The notes beneath the pieces were generated by a model. That model was given only the letters and a program-made list of their open reading frames with translations, was not told the origin of the DNA and did no database searches. A DNA stretch of 64,000 nt. Origin: Marthasterias glacialis (lineage: Eukaryota; Echinodermata; Asteroidea; Forcipulatida; Asteriidae). This document shows, piece after piece, positions 12,896 through 22,651 of the stretch; within the stretch, counting starts at the first letter, position 1; each line of letters opens with the position of its first letter. The stretch spans positions 22,007,219 to 22,071,218 of the forward strand of contig OU452219.1 in assembly GCA_911728455.2 (NCBI GenBank), in the 5' to 3' direction. Made by a program: the position numbers and the translations under genes.

Positions 12896-13217
12896 ATTCA
12901 ACTACAGAGCATGCACAAACCATGGTGGGATTTTTGAGGGACATGCATAAAAAAATTTAAAAACTCACTCATAACTTTCAAAAAAGCTTTACAATATAGG
13001 TTTGTGAGTTTGTATGCCTTTCCCTCTCTCTGTGGAATGAGAAGCAATGATATGCCAAGCTTTGAAAAATACCTTTGAGGAGTCATGTAGTGTTCTAAAA
13101 GAAAGGGGTTTGGAAGAAGTGGGGTGGGAGCACAGAGAGGATGATATATTGGAGCAGGGTGGTTGAAAGAGAGAGGGACATTAAGAGAAGGGAGGGGAAG
13201 GAGGAACAGTTTAATGC

Positions 13218-13907
13218 TAGACCCAATAACTGGGGCGCTGTACTCTTTTTTTGAGATTTTGACATTTATCGGTCATACTAGCACCCCAGTCCGTAAAATA
13301 TGTGGGCACTCTGACGAAGAAGATTTTTTACAAATCTGACATCAACTACTGTTTCATAAAAAAAGGATTGTGTGTTCGCTGATGCCCTGGCTTGCATATT
13401 GTTTTGGGCAGTCAAGACAGGATACCAGTCCCCATACGCCAATATGCAATCCACACTGTATAGAAGTTCCTTTGGTCATGATTGGCTGAGCGCACGGCCT
13501 ACAAAGCTGGTATCCTGCGTTGACTGCGCAAAACAATATGCAAGTCAGGGCATCAGCGAACACGCGATCCTTTTTGTTTGGAGAAAGTACTTTATGTCAC
13601 GTAGCAGTGAAATGCAGATCGTAACAGCTGCATTTTTAGTAAGCCTAAAAAAATCATTGATTTGGAGGACAAAAAAGGATCATGAGTGCAGTTAAATGCA
13701 TTTTATTTCATCTTTGATATCTTAAGAAGCTAGTAGGTGATTTTTCAGCAATTCTGTTAAGCTTTTGTCGTAATTTTGACAATTTTTTAACAGATTCATA
13801 AAAATCTGCTTCATCAGAGTGCCCACATGTTGCGTACTGGGGCGCTAGTACAACCGATAATGTCAAAATCTCAAAAAAGGAGTACAGCGCCTCAGTTACT
13901 GGGTCTA
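13218..13907. mobile_element. 690-bp long-TIR MITE with 9-bp target duplication
   Basis: The element starts TAGACCCAATAACTGGGGCG and ends with the imperfect reverse complement. The arms are about 110 bp and include a GGGCACTCTGA / TCAGAGTGCCC block. GTTTAATGC occurs immediately outside both ends (13209-13217 and 13908-13916). Long TIRs with 9-bp duplications are typical of Mutator-like elements. There is no transposase ORF. A second inverted repeat is nested inside. Confidence 0.85.
13367..13570. repeat. Inner inverted repeat nested in the 690-bp MITE
   Basis: Arms of about 65-70 bp (around 13367-13435 and 13506-13570) share GTTCGCTGATGCCCTGGCTT / AAGTCAGGGCATCAGCGAAC and CATATTGTTTTG / CAAAACAATATG. 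Because the arms mirror each other, a plus-strand and a minus-strand ORF both begin MFADAL.CILF. They are palindrome artefacts, not genes. This could be a second MITE inserted in the first, or the element's own subterminal structure. Confidence 0.8.
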
Positions 13908-13916
13908 GTTTAATGC

Positions 13917-14597
13917 AATAATTATTATAGCAGCAATTGGAATCAAAAACCAGAGCTTAGTAATACTGCAGAAACTGTGAGGGAAAAGGCATAGGGAGTG
14001 GGTGTTGTTTGTTTGGAGGGTCAAGACATGAAAAGGCAAAAAGTCTAAAAACAGAATCAATAAAATAAAATGTACTTTTTAAACACATCAATTACAAATT
14101 AAGAAATGAACATGAACTTCCTTTACTGTTTTTAGTCTTTATTTCACAAAAAGCAGAACAACCTAAAGCTATAAATGACTGTGCAACATCATTCCCACAC
14201 AAAAAGCTCTATACACTTCCATGCCCTAAATAACCAACTTTTGTAAATGCCGGTTACAAAAAGCTTGCCCAGGATTTAAAAGCGCGCCATCTTTTGTCGT
14301 CCGAGCTCGAGTACTCCGTGAATCCATACACGAATGATTTATTTTTAAACATTTTATAAGACGCATTTTCAAACTGATATGTCTTAATTTCATTAACAGA
14401 CATTACACAAGAATACGTACATTATAAAAATATGTACTTGTAGCAACCAATTGGGTTCATATTCTGTAAAAATAATACCTTTTTCTCAAGAGACCTTGCC
14501 ACTACCTCCTTCCAGTGCGGCCATGCTGCTGAAGACGCCTCATGGCCGCTCAAAGACGTCGAGGGCGCTGTTCACTCAAGATCTATTTAAATTGTGT
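13917..14597. other. No gene seen
   Basis: AT-rich sequence followed by a short GC-richer patch (14280-14330, 14500-14580) with no convincing frame. Confidence 0.4.
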
Positions 14598-14737
14598 CCG
14601 TTTTCGAAATTACGGCTTACGGTTCGGCTCCGGCTTATAGGCACCATTTGAAGTTCCGTAACGAAAGTGTACGTTTCCAAATTACTGGCGAAGCCAAAGC
14701 CGAAACGTTCACGCTGAAGGCGTGGTTTCGAAAAGGC
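14598..14737. repeat. Imperfect inverted repeat (probable MITE)
   Basis: TTTTCGAAATTACGGC at the left and the complement of TTTTCGAAACCACGCC at the right bracket GC-rich TTCGGCT.CGGC-type sequence, which also pairs. No target duplication was identified. Confidence 0.5.
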
Positions 14738-15455
14738 CTATTATAAACCATTGAGCGTGGGATGTGATGTTCCGCCATTATGACCATTATTCAGATGATA
14801 TTTCGTCAGGTAAAACCTCACGATCGTCATAAAGTTGTGTGGACAGGAAATAATTATAGTTACTTCTTTGTTCAAGACCTTTGCCAAAATGTCGACTTTC
14901 AACAATGATAAATAAAGAGCTGGTTTCGTTTTTCGTTGATTTTGTTTTTTTGGGCGTGTTTTTTTGAATAACGGCGTTTTATATTAAAATAAAACTGTAG
15001 AAAAAAAGAAGAAAAACGTGTATCTTTTTCAAACAAAAATCAGACTTCTGAGCAGTCTGATATACCGGTATTTATTGAGTTTTATTTTGCATTATAAAGG
15101 CCTATATTTTTTCTTTATTCTTTATGGTTTGCATGGGGAAGGAGGGTCATTAATACCTCTCTAGTGATAGTATGACACCGGTTCCATTGATTGATCTAAA
15201 ATATTTAAAATCTTGAACGGCAGTAACTCCTTACCGGGTATCGCAATGATTTATTGACTTGAAACTTAAATCAAGAAATATTGCTGCTGACATGCAGATT
15301 TAATACAGTATAATTTCCACAAATCCACAATGCAATCATATTATTTGAGGTTCATTGCCAACTTTGTTTCTCTAATTATCTACTGACTTGTCTGGACTAC
15401 CCCAAATCCAATAGTTCATTTTATTTATACAGAAGCTTACATTTTTGTTGTTTAC

Positions 15456-15722
15456 TAGCCTTTCGCCAAGGCCTTCGTGGCGTCCCGCGAAGCATCTGCA
15501 GCGAAGACCAAGTCAGCGCGCACGAGTGGCTCAGCCACGAGGGCCTTTTCCAAATTGTCAGGAAATTCTAATGTTTTTCTTTATTTCTCGATTTTTGCAA
15601 CATCAAAAACCGCAAAATCAAGTTGGAAAAGGCCCTCGTGGCTTCGCCACTCGATCGTGCGCGCTGATTGGTCTTCGCGGCTACATAGCTGTCTAAGCCA
15701 CGAAGGCCTTGACGAAAGGCTA
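15456..15722. mobile_element. 267-bp long-TIR MITE with 9-bp target duplication
   Basis: The ends are TAGCCTTTCGCCAAGGCCTT and AAGGCCTTGACGAAAGGCTA. The imperfect arms are about 95 bp, leaving an AT-rich centre of about 75 bp. GTTGTTTAC flanks both ends exactly (15447-15455 and 15723-15731). It shares the TAG...CTA termini and 9-bp duplication with the 13.2-kb element, so both may use one Mutator-like transposase family. There is no transposase ORF. Confidence 0.88.
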
Positions 15723-16133
15723 GTTGTTTACCAATCCTAAACCTACCCCCACCCCCATCCATCGTGAAAAAAAAAAGGCCAGTTGTCGTCAGATGCACGT
15801 TTTTATGCCTTCGGAATTATGTAATCATGTTGTTTTACACATTATATGTCTGATCCTAATCTACTCATGGCATAATCTACTTAAGTACGGCACCTGTCAT
15901 CCAAGATCTAATTTACAGTTACAAAGATGCATGCTTCAGACAATAAAATAACTAGACAAGTCTTTTTTGAATGACCATCGAGCTATCCCCTTCATTTTTG
16001 AAGAACTCTACCATTCTTTTGTGGTTAAAATTTTCTTTGAAGAGATCTTAGATGCTATAGTGGTCAGCATAATTTTATTCATTAACGCATCATTAATTTC
16101 TTAGGAAGTACTACACATTTCCACTCCATGGGA

Positions 16134-16181
16134 CGACGACAACGACGACAACGACAACAACAACAAAAACAGCATCAACAG

Positions 16182-16213
<32 letters not shown>

Positions 16214-16245
16214 ACAACAGCAACAATAACAACAACCACATCAAC
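16134..16245. repeat. Compound CGA/CAA/CAG microsatellite
   Basis: A trinucleotide run of ACG/ACA, CAA and CAG repeats. It is stop-poor in several frames, so ORF fragments here mean little. Confidence 0.9.
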
Positions 16246-16984
16246 TAATAATAATAATGCAATAATAACGCCTTATACGAAAAAACTACCCCAAAGCGCT
16301 GAACACAATGTAAAAATTAAAGTAAACAATAAAATTGTAGCAGAAGAGCATAAAATTCATTGAAGAAAAACGCCTTAAAATAGTAACGACTAAAGGTAAA
16401 CTATTAAGACTCCAAATCCTACATACTAAGCCAGCAATAGTTAGCAAATAAAAACGAAGAGCAAAAAAAAAAACTAAACAAAATACAAAAATTATAAATA
16501 GTTGATAAGCCATCAATAAAAAAGTATATATAGACAAGCCATTATTCAAAAGAGTATAGGCCCTAGACGTAAAAGACAGAGTCATTATTATAAAAAACGT
16601 TTACATTAGGCCTATAAAAATACTGACAAGCCAACATTATACAACAGTTGACATTAGACAATAGTAATCATAAAACATCCTTGTAAAAGAGTTGTATTTA
16701 CGGTTTTGCATTGCATTTTGGTTTTGTGTGACATTTTTGGTTTTGCGTCTTATGTTTCAGGTTTTACGTCTCACTTTGTTTTGCACTGCACTCATTATTA
16801 TTTTTCGCATCACAAAACCAAAATCACCACGCAAAACAATAATTGTATTTCGTCCATAACAAGAGATGCATAACCGAGGCAAAACAACATCTTTAAGGCT
16901 CGATTCACACATGTTTACTAAGCGATGTAGCCTTTGTATAGCACATTATAATAACATCACAAAGTTGTATATACTTCTCCTAAA

Positions 16985-17950
16985 AACATTGTAAAACTCG
17001 TGAAGGGTACCATGACATCAAACTGAGGCTGTTTAGATATAGTTTGTTAGTGAATCCATGGTTAATCACAGTTCCACTCCGAACCTGTCTGGTATTTTAC
17101 AGACGAACCTCCTAAGTGCGTTACACTCCACGTCATTCCACAAGAAGTTGAAATCACTTTCAGTATGAAGTATCTCGGCGCAGTCTCCGTCGCCACTGGG
17201 TTGATCAGTGTACCAGTTGGTAAAACCTCCGGACGGGCTGCCGTCGATCCAGGCAAAGGAGCCACTGGATCCGTCCTTGCGGTAGCCGAACCAGGTTTTC
17301 ATGCCGCTTTGCCCAAACGTATACTTGATAAGCAGGACCAGGAAGTCTTGTTCCTCTTGGCTCATAATGGACGCCAGATGAGACGGTCTGCCAAGACGTG
17401 ACAAGCCCTGGCAGTACTGGTCAGCTTCATTAAAGCTCTTGGCATCCGTCACTAGAAGGTAGCAATGATTCCCAAAACTTGTCCATGGACTGATGCAAGG
17501 CATGCAGGGAGATACGATCAGGAAATGTGACTGAAGGAGAGCCACAAGAATACTGAAAGTGATGACCCTGAAAGAACCCGCCATACTCAGGAACCAAGAG
17601 GAGTCCGCTATCAAAGAATAGAGGAACTGGCAAGGTGGTATGATCAAGGCGGTATGTGACCGAAGACAATTATTGGCTAGAAAGTGTTTAAATATAGCAA
17701 TAGAATAAAGGCAGTCACTATAGCTGACTCATAATTTCCATTTCTATTGAACTGTGTACTTAATGTACATTAAATGCACCAATGACTGTGGCACGGTGAT
17801 TGTGACGATGTCAAGAATATGTTAATATTTCTTCCAGTTCTGAACCTTATTGTAATTGCAATATTAATATACCTGGATGCCAGCGAAAACGGTATACACC
17901 ATTGTTATGCTTATGGTAAATTTTATCTCTGTCCGAACAATGCGCACAAG
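16985..17950 (-). repeat. Inverted segmental duplication, arm A (lectin copy A and flanks)
   Basis: This segment, read on the minus strand, matches 33570-34815 on the plus strand. Similarity covers about 280 bp upstream of the lectin ATG, the coding sequence, and roughly 75 bp past the stop (a shared CAGTTTGATGTCAT). The arms are inverted and about 17 kb apart. Arm B has a 309-bp TIR element that arm A lacks. Confidence 0.8.
17066..17584 (-). CDS. C-type lectin (copy A), single exon
   Basis: This is an intact 172-residue secreted C-type lectin-domain protein on the minus strand. I start at the second in-frame Met (17584) because the paralogue in RPAP1 intron 11 begins with the same MAGSFRV and no upstream Met; the ORF could extend to 17647. 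Residues 1-26 form a signal peptide. The CTLD has Cys30, 41, 58, 135, 154 and 162, WIDGSP (112-117), QPS (128-130) where canonical galactose lectins have QPD, DCAEI (134-138) and WND (149-151). Ligand specificity cannot be read confidently. TATATTTAAA and CCAAT lie about 70-115 nt upstream of the ATG and are conserved in copy B. Intron-free structure could mean retro-origin or simple compact lectin architecture. Confidence 0.88.
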   Translation of the reverse strand: MAGSFRVITFSILVALLQSHFLIVSPCMPCISPWTSFGNHCYLLVTDAKSFNEADQYCQGLSRLGRPSHLASIMSQEEQDFLVLLIKYTFGQSGMKTWFGYRKDGSSGSFAWIDGSPSGGFTNWYTDQPSGDGDCAEILHTESDFNFLWNDVECNALRRFVCKIPDRFGVEL

Positions 17951-18060
17951 GTACCAGCGATATGCCTCAGCAAAACCAACGTTATTGCGATATTAATATA
18001 CCTGGATATCAGTGAAAACGGTGTATCTATCTATTTGCTTATGGAAATTTCATCCCTGCC
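17840..18060. repeat. Two tandem copies of a 140-bp unit
   Basis: GCAATATTAATATACCTGGA at 17858 recurs as GCGATATTAATATACCTGGA at 17988, each followed by GCCAGCGAAAACGG or ATCAGTGAAAACGG and a TGCTTATGG block. The unit overlaps the distal end of inverted duplication arm A. Confidence 0.65.
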
Positions 18061-18079
18061 TGGGTGTGTCTACCCTTGA

Positions 18080-18545
18080 CCTACATCTATACGCTGTACA
18101 CGCCATACGCAAGAAGAAGAAGAAGGATGGAGAAAAATGTGGGTGTCCCTGCTCTACGATATTATTTTTTTCAGGGCTAAGGAGGACCGTCAAGTTGCCG
18201 AAAATAGACATTTAATTTTGAAATTCAAACTTTGAATACTCGGGACAAAACCCCTACCGTTGGAGTTTGTATGGGCAACACTACTTATGGGGGTCCGGGG
18301 GCGACGCCCCGTGTTTTCCGCGCGTAGATTTCCGCACGTTGCCGAGAATATTAAATTTGGTAAATCAATGTTTGATTTCTCACACTACAAGGATTAAACT
18401 AAAATTTTCAGTCGGCAAATCTCTAGGCTTGCCGAATGGACTTGTGTTCAGTCCGAGCCCTTACTCGGGTAAGTTTAGCGCTCAATTTGCCGACTTAGGA
18501 AAAATATTGGGGTGTCACCCCCCCCCCCCCCACCCCCGGTCGCTA
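18080..18545. other. GC-variable repeat-like stretch without a gene
   Basis: Contains an AGA microsatellite (18110-18127), the phrase GGGGTCCGGGGGCGACGCCC near 18290 and a C run at 18520-18532. The plus-strand ORF at 18267-18563 has no recognisable product. Confidence 0.4.
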
Positions 18546-19695
18546 CGCCGCTGCAGGTATTGATGTCAGTTTGTTCTATAGCTAAAAGGTACTTGTTTCT
18601 AGTACTGATTTCAAAACTTCCCTAATAAAAAAATAGTCTTAAGTTCGACCAAATTTACCAACAAGGTTTTTGCTGCTTTTTCTAATTTGTAGGGGTATGC
18701 CATCAGCAGACACCTACCCTTTACAATGTTCCCAACCATAAACAAATCTTTTAATATCACACAAAATGATACCCTATTTAGTATCACACACAGACATGAT
18801 AGAAAGTAGGGTACTTTAACAGCCTAATTCTCATTACCCAGTTTGTTTTACAGGCTGAACAAAACATTGAGGCAATTTATTTTAAAACCGCTTTAACTGC
18901 CAGCAGACTGCATTATACAAGACTAAGTATTAACAAACTAATTATGGTTTATTTCCTCTTTTTTATATCGCTCAATACAAATAAAAAAATTGTAGTAATT
19001 ATGTTGTCTTTTGCATCAATATTTGGGTTCAAGAAAAGAGTTGTAAAGAAAATTCTGGAAATTGGCTCTGTACTTTGTAAAAATACAAAATGGCTGCTAC
19101 TCGCCATGATAACTTAATATGACACTGTATTTTTGATATAAGGTTCGTGTGCACCAAATAGATCAACATCACTCCAAAATTATATTCACTTTGCTACACA
19201 CACTTCTGGCATCGTAACATTGATTTCTTAAAAAAAAATTATATTACTTTGATCAATATTTGGAAACCCTGTGCATTTCTGGGAGCCTGCTTGAGTGAGT
19301 TTAATTAACGCATCGCAGCCAGTTATTGATGTCAGTTTGCTCTCTACCAAGAAGGACCTTGTTTCAAGAACCATAATATCAATATTGGATTCAAAATCTG
19401 CCTCATTTAAAATTTTCCAATGTCTAAAAACTAATTAACAAGTTGTTTATATATTTATGTGTATAGGTTCACCTAAATGCTTAGTTTACATCAACCACCA
19501 CCTAAAGATCAAGACCACTGTAGAATATGCTTTACAATTCTATAGATGCTTTTTTGCTCCACTTAAATACACACACTTCTTCCATTTCTTTAAGAGTACT
19601 TGAGCAAGTCTAACTCACACATCACTGTCAGGTATTGACTTCAGTTTGTTCAAACTCAAAACTTGCCTCATTCAAAAACAAGTTACTTTTAAAAT
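18546..19695. repeat. Three degenerate direct repeats
   Basis: CAGGTATTGATGTCAGTTTG (18553), CAGTTATTGATGTCAGTTTG (19320) and CAGGTATTGACTTCAGTTTG (19630) start similar segments with AAAACTTCCC/AAAATCTGCC/AAAACTTGCC and a later AACTAATTATGGTTT/AACTAATTGTGATTT. It is an old tandem amplification; no gene is seen. Confidence 0.5.
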
Positions 19696-19699
19696 AAAC

Positions 19700-20830
19700 C
19701 GAAATATATTACTAACCAACTAATTGTGATTTGTTTTATTGTCATAAAATAACACAGGCCTATAATATTAGGTGCACTTCATAAAAAAAATAAGTAAACA
19801 CATTACTTATTAAACAAAAAAGTTTCAAAATGTTTTACTCATTTCTCAAAAATGATAGCATTTCAGGCAAAAAATATCAAGGAAGTTTTCCACTATGGCA
19901 ATTTTTGTACCATGTAGGGCCTAGGCCTACGCAATGTGCAAATCTGTGTGAACATTTGTTATTTCAACCTTACAATATTGTGCACATCTTTCAGGGAGCG
20001 CTAGCACTAGGAATTTGCATCGAGGGTAAAAACCGTTTTAAAAAGGTTAAAAGTCTAATTGATGGTGGATTGCATACTTCTTTAACATCTCTGTGGCACT
20101 CTGGCAGAGAATGCAACACTGTGCTGGACTCGACAAGAGCCCATGATAATGTAGCCTACGTTTACAATTGGAGGAAAAGAGACAATTGGGGTTTTTCGGG
20201 TATTGTGTGCGTGAATGTGTATTGTTGCAAAATACTACGCCTAAAACATTGTGGCAATGCATTTATTCGTTATTTTAACACATTTTGTCTATGACATTCT
20301 TATGAGGTAGGATTAATAAGATAAGTTGTTACAGTATTTTCATTTTCTAAATGTTTTATTTATGAAATTTAGTTTCAGTGCAAAGCGGGATGTTCACGGG
20401 CGGAACAACATCTTCAATTTTTACGAACAGCACCTTTTTACTTTAGTAATCGATCATTCGAAGGACTTTTTGACCATCATGGGCCTATTCAGATCTGATC
20501 ACATTGCATTATAGTTTCATATGTTAATAAAAGTAAAGTTTTCAATATCCGAATGTCCAATTCTATTAATTATTGAACTTTGAATTAAATAACATTGGCC
20601 AAGAGAGGGCGTTTGACTGAATAACATGTGTGCACAACACATGTCTGCGTCTGATTACGACGTTTACAGCAACAAGACAACAATAGTTCTAGTACATTGC
20701 AGATAAATGATAACATGATTTGTTGATGTAACGCGAACAAGTAAGAGGTTATTTAACAACAGTCAAGAAAAACAGAAATTCGAAACTGTAACCATGTATG
20801 TGTTAAAATAAGGATTGTATTGACATCCTT
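19700..20830. other. Region with one 154-residue ORF, no recognised gene
   Basis: The plus-strand ORF 19830-20294 has no domain I know and crosses a common GGGCCTAGGCCTACG repeat phrase. On the other strand this region might hold a second exon of the 20.9-kb divergent candidate. Confidence 0.35.
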
Positions 20831-20832
20831 AC

Positions 20833-20978
20833 CTCATCGTGATAGTGAGTGGCGAGTGTGAGTGCTGGACGACCTTACAAAGTACAAATTCTTCTTGGGC
20901 AAGCGCTGGTCTTGACCTTCCACCAAAGCACCAGTTTGGGTGGTGTGATGTTTCCATGATCCAACGGGTAAGGGACAT
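20833..20978 (-). CDS. Possible first exon of a divergent minus-strand gene
   Basis: From ATG at 20978 a 48-codon frame (start MSLTRWIMETSHHPNWCFGG) runs into an AG|GTAAGG donor at 20832-20831. An overlapping 62-residue frame from 21022 ends at TGA one base before the donor. A possible second exon starts after a pyrimidine-rich acceptor near 20155 and would read LHYHGLLSSPAQCCILCQSA to a stop near 20047. I recognise neither. Distance to the inferred RPAP1 leader is about 150 bp. Confidence 0.3.
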
Positions 20979-21104
20979 ATATTTCCGCTAGAAGTAGATG
21001 CCGCTATTTTTAAGTAGGACAATCAAAAATGAAGAACGTCAAAATGGACCAACCTGAGTGATAATGATATGTTGTTCCCTTCATAAAACAGTCGTAATCG
21101 TTTT

Positions 21105-21140
21105 CTTGTATTATGCGCATGCGTATAGCCTCTGAACATG
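21105..21140. promoter_or_regulatory. NRF1-type palindrome in the probable RPAP1 promoter
   Basis: TATGCGCATGCGTATA at 21111-21126 contains the GCGCATGCG core bound by NRF1, a common element of housekeeping promoters. It lies between a possible minus-strand first exon and the inferred RPAP1 leader, so it could serve both directions. No TATA box is apparent. Confidence 0.55.
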
Positions 21141-21188
21141 ACGGCGAATTTGCCAGCAGACGACATCTCAACAGAGAATTATTATTAA
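21138..21188 (+). promoter_or_regulatory. Possible upstream ORF in the RPAP1 5' leader
   Basis: ATG (A at -3) opens a 16-codon frame, MTANLPADDISTENYY, closed by TAA at 21186. It lies upstream of a strong donor AATACGTAAGT (GT at 21220), which could splice to an acceptor near 22625 (TTATGTTAG), 27 nt before the RPAP1 ATG. The leader structure is inference. Confidence 0.4.
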
Positions 21189-21219
21189 CGTGTTAGTAAT
21201 ACATTGAAGTTTCCAATAC

Positions 21220-22651
21220 GTAAGTTGTTCATCAATTTAATCATATTTTGTGTTTATTTTACCATATACTAACTCACTGAAAAATATTTTACAAGTGGAA
21301 GTGTTTCGGTTGCGCTAATCATTGCGAAAAAAGGAACAATTTTGTAGAGTTTTGTCTTTATTCGCAAAGCAGTTTTGACCAAACCGCAGCAATTTTGTTG
21401 AGGGCGTTCTCGTGACGTTTCGCGGGGATCACGATATGCGGTGTTCGTACATATTCCAGTTGACTTTGCTTATCGTGGTTCTCAGTTTGACAAAACGTTA
21501 GTGGTAGTATAACTTCCCCTTACAAAAAAGGTGAGTTATTAAATCATGATAATATTTTAATAAAGTGTTGTTGGTCATTTTTAAGCTGGAAATTTCATTA
21601 AACAGTGTTAAAAGGGAAAATGTTTCTAAAGAGTAAAACTTATTAAAAGTAAAGTGCACCCTCTTTTTAAAAATTAAAATTTGGTTCTGTGAAGTTGCTA
21701 TCAAATTCAGTTATTCTGTTTTGGGTGTACTTATCCATATAATATGATTTTTTCGCCATTAACAACTGTCGGGTCTTTAAATTTTGTTATGACATATTTT
21801 CCTCAAGATGAGGCTGAAATTTGACTTCCCACAACATTACAGTTACCTGTTAGTGTTAGGCAAATTATGTATTTTGCAGTGGCCAGCATATCACCTTTTC
21901 AAAGGTTAAATATTATTCACACAACACAAGTGCTTCTGCATCCCATAACCTTATATATTTTATTTCAGGAATTTCTGACTGTACTCTTCCACATTTTTAC
22001 GAAATAACGTTCCCAAAGTCACCGGAGATCTCCATGATTATCAGTTGCCTTTTTTTTTTAATAACAGTGAAGGCCAAATGATGCATCGTAATCACTGTAC
22101 TAGTATTTGACTACCAAATGTTGTTGATGTATGACCTGAAATGTTGTTTTTAACCTTTGACCTGAAATTTTGTGATAATTGAGGTCAACATCATGTAAAA
22201 ATACAATGCTTAATTAAATATTTTAAAATGTTCTTTGTGCTCAGACTGTTTATAAGGGCCTAATCATTTTAGATATCATGTTTGCCTTTGACCTAAGCTA
22301 TTCTGTTTTGACCTTTGTCTTTGTGTATTAACCCAACAATAAAATGATATAATGGCGTGTTGTGGTCGAGCAGTCAAGCACACTGGACTCAAGCTCTGGT
22401 GTTTCTAATTAGCAAAGTGTGGGTTCGAGTCCGGGTCGTGACACTTGTGTCCTAAAGTAAGACACTTAACCATTATTGCTTCGTCCTATGGATGGGACAT
22501 AAAGTCGTAGGTCCCATCCAAAGTGGGTAGCTGCATTTTAATTCAAAGACAAAAATGGGATTGGATTATAGTTTGGATTTAAAAGAGGTTTAATTTTTCT
22601 CTTTCCTTAAAATTGTTTATGTTAGGGGTGACTTTTGTAAGCTAATCAAAG
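21220..22651 (+). other. RPAP1: Inferred RPAP1 5'UTR intron and leader
   Basis: A strong donor (GTAAGT at 21220) and pyrimidine-rich acceptor ending GTTAG at 22625 would place a 1.4-kb intron before the coding start. It carries a family A SINE (22353-22520). Confidence 0.4.
22353..22520 (+). mobile_element. tRNA-derived SINE, family A
   Basis: A-box-like TGGTCGAGCAGTCAAGCACA and B box GGGTTCGAGTCCGGG are followed by GTGACACTTGTGTCCTAAAG. It lies in the inferred RPAP1 5'UTR intron. Confidence 0.8.

Noticed and set aside
13354-13695. Two similar ORFs on opposite strands
   Set aside because: They are the two arms of one palindrome, so the matching peptides are a structural artefact.
19830-20294. 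154-residue plus-strand ORF, one of the longest in the window
   Set aside because: No recognisable domain or signal peptide, Cys/aromatic composition typical of chance frames, and it crosses a repeat phrase. No splice or promoter support.
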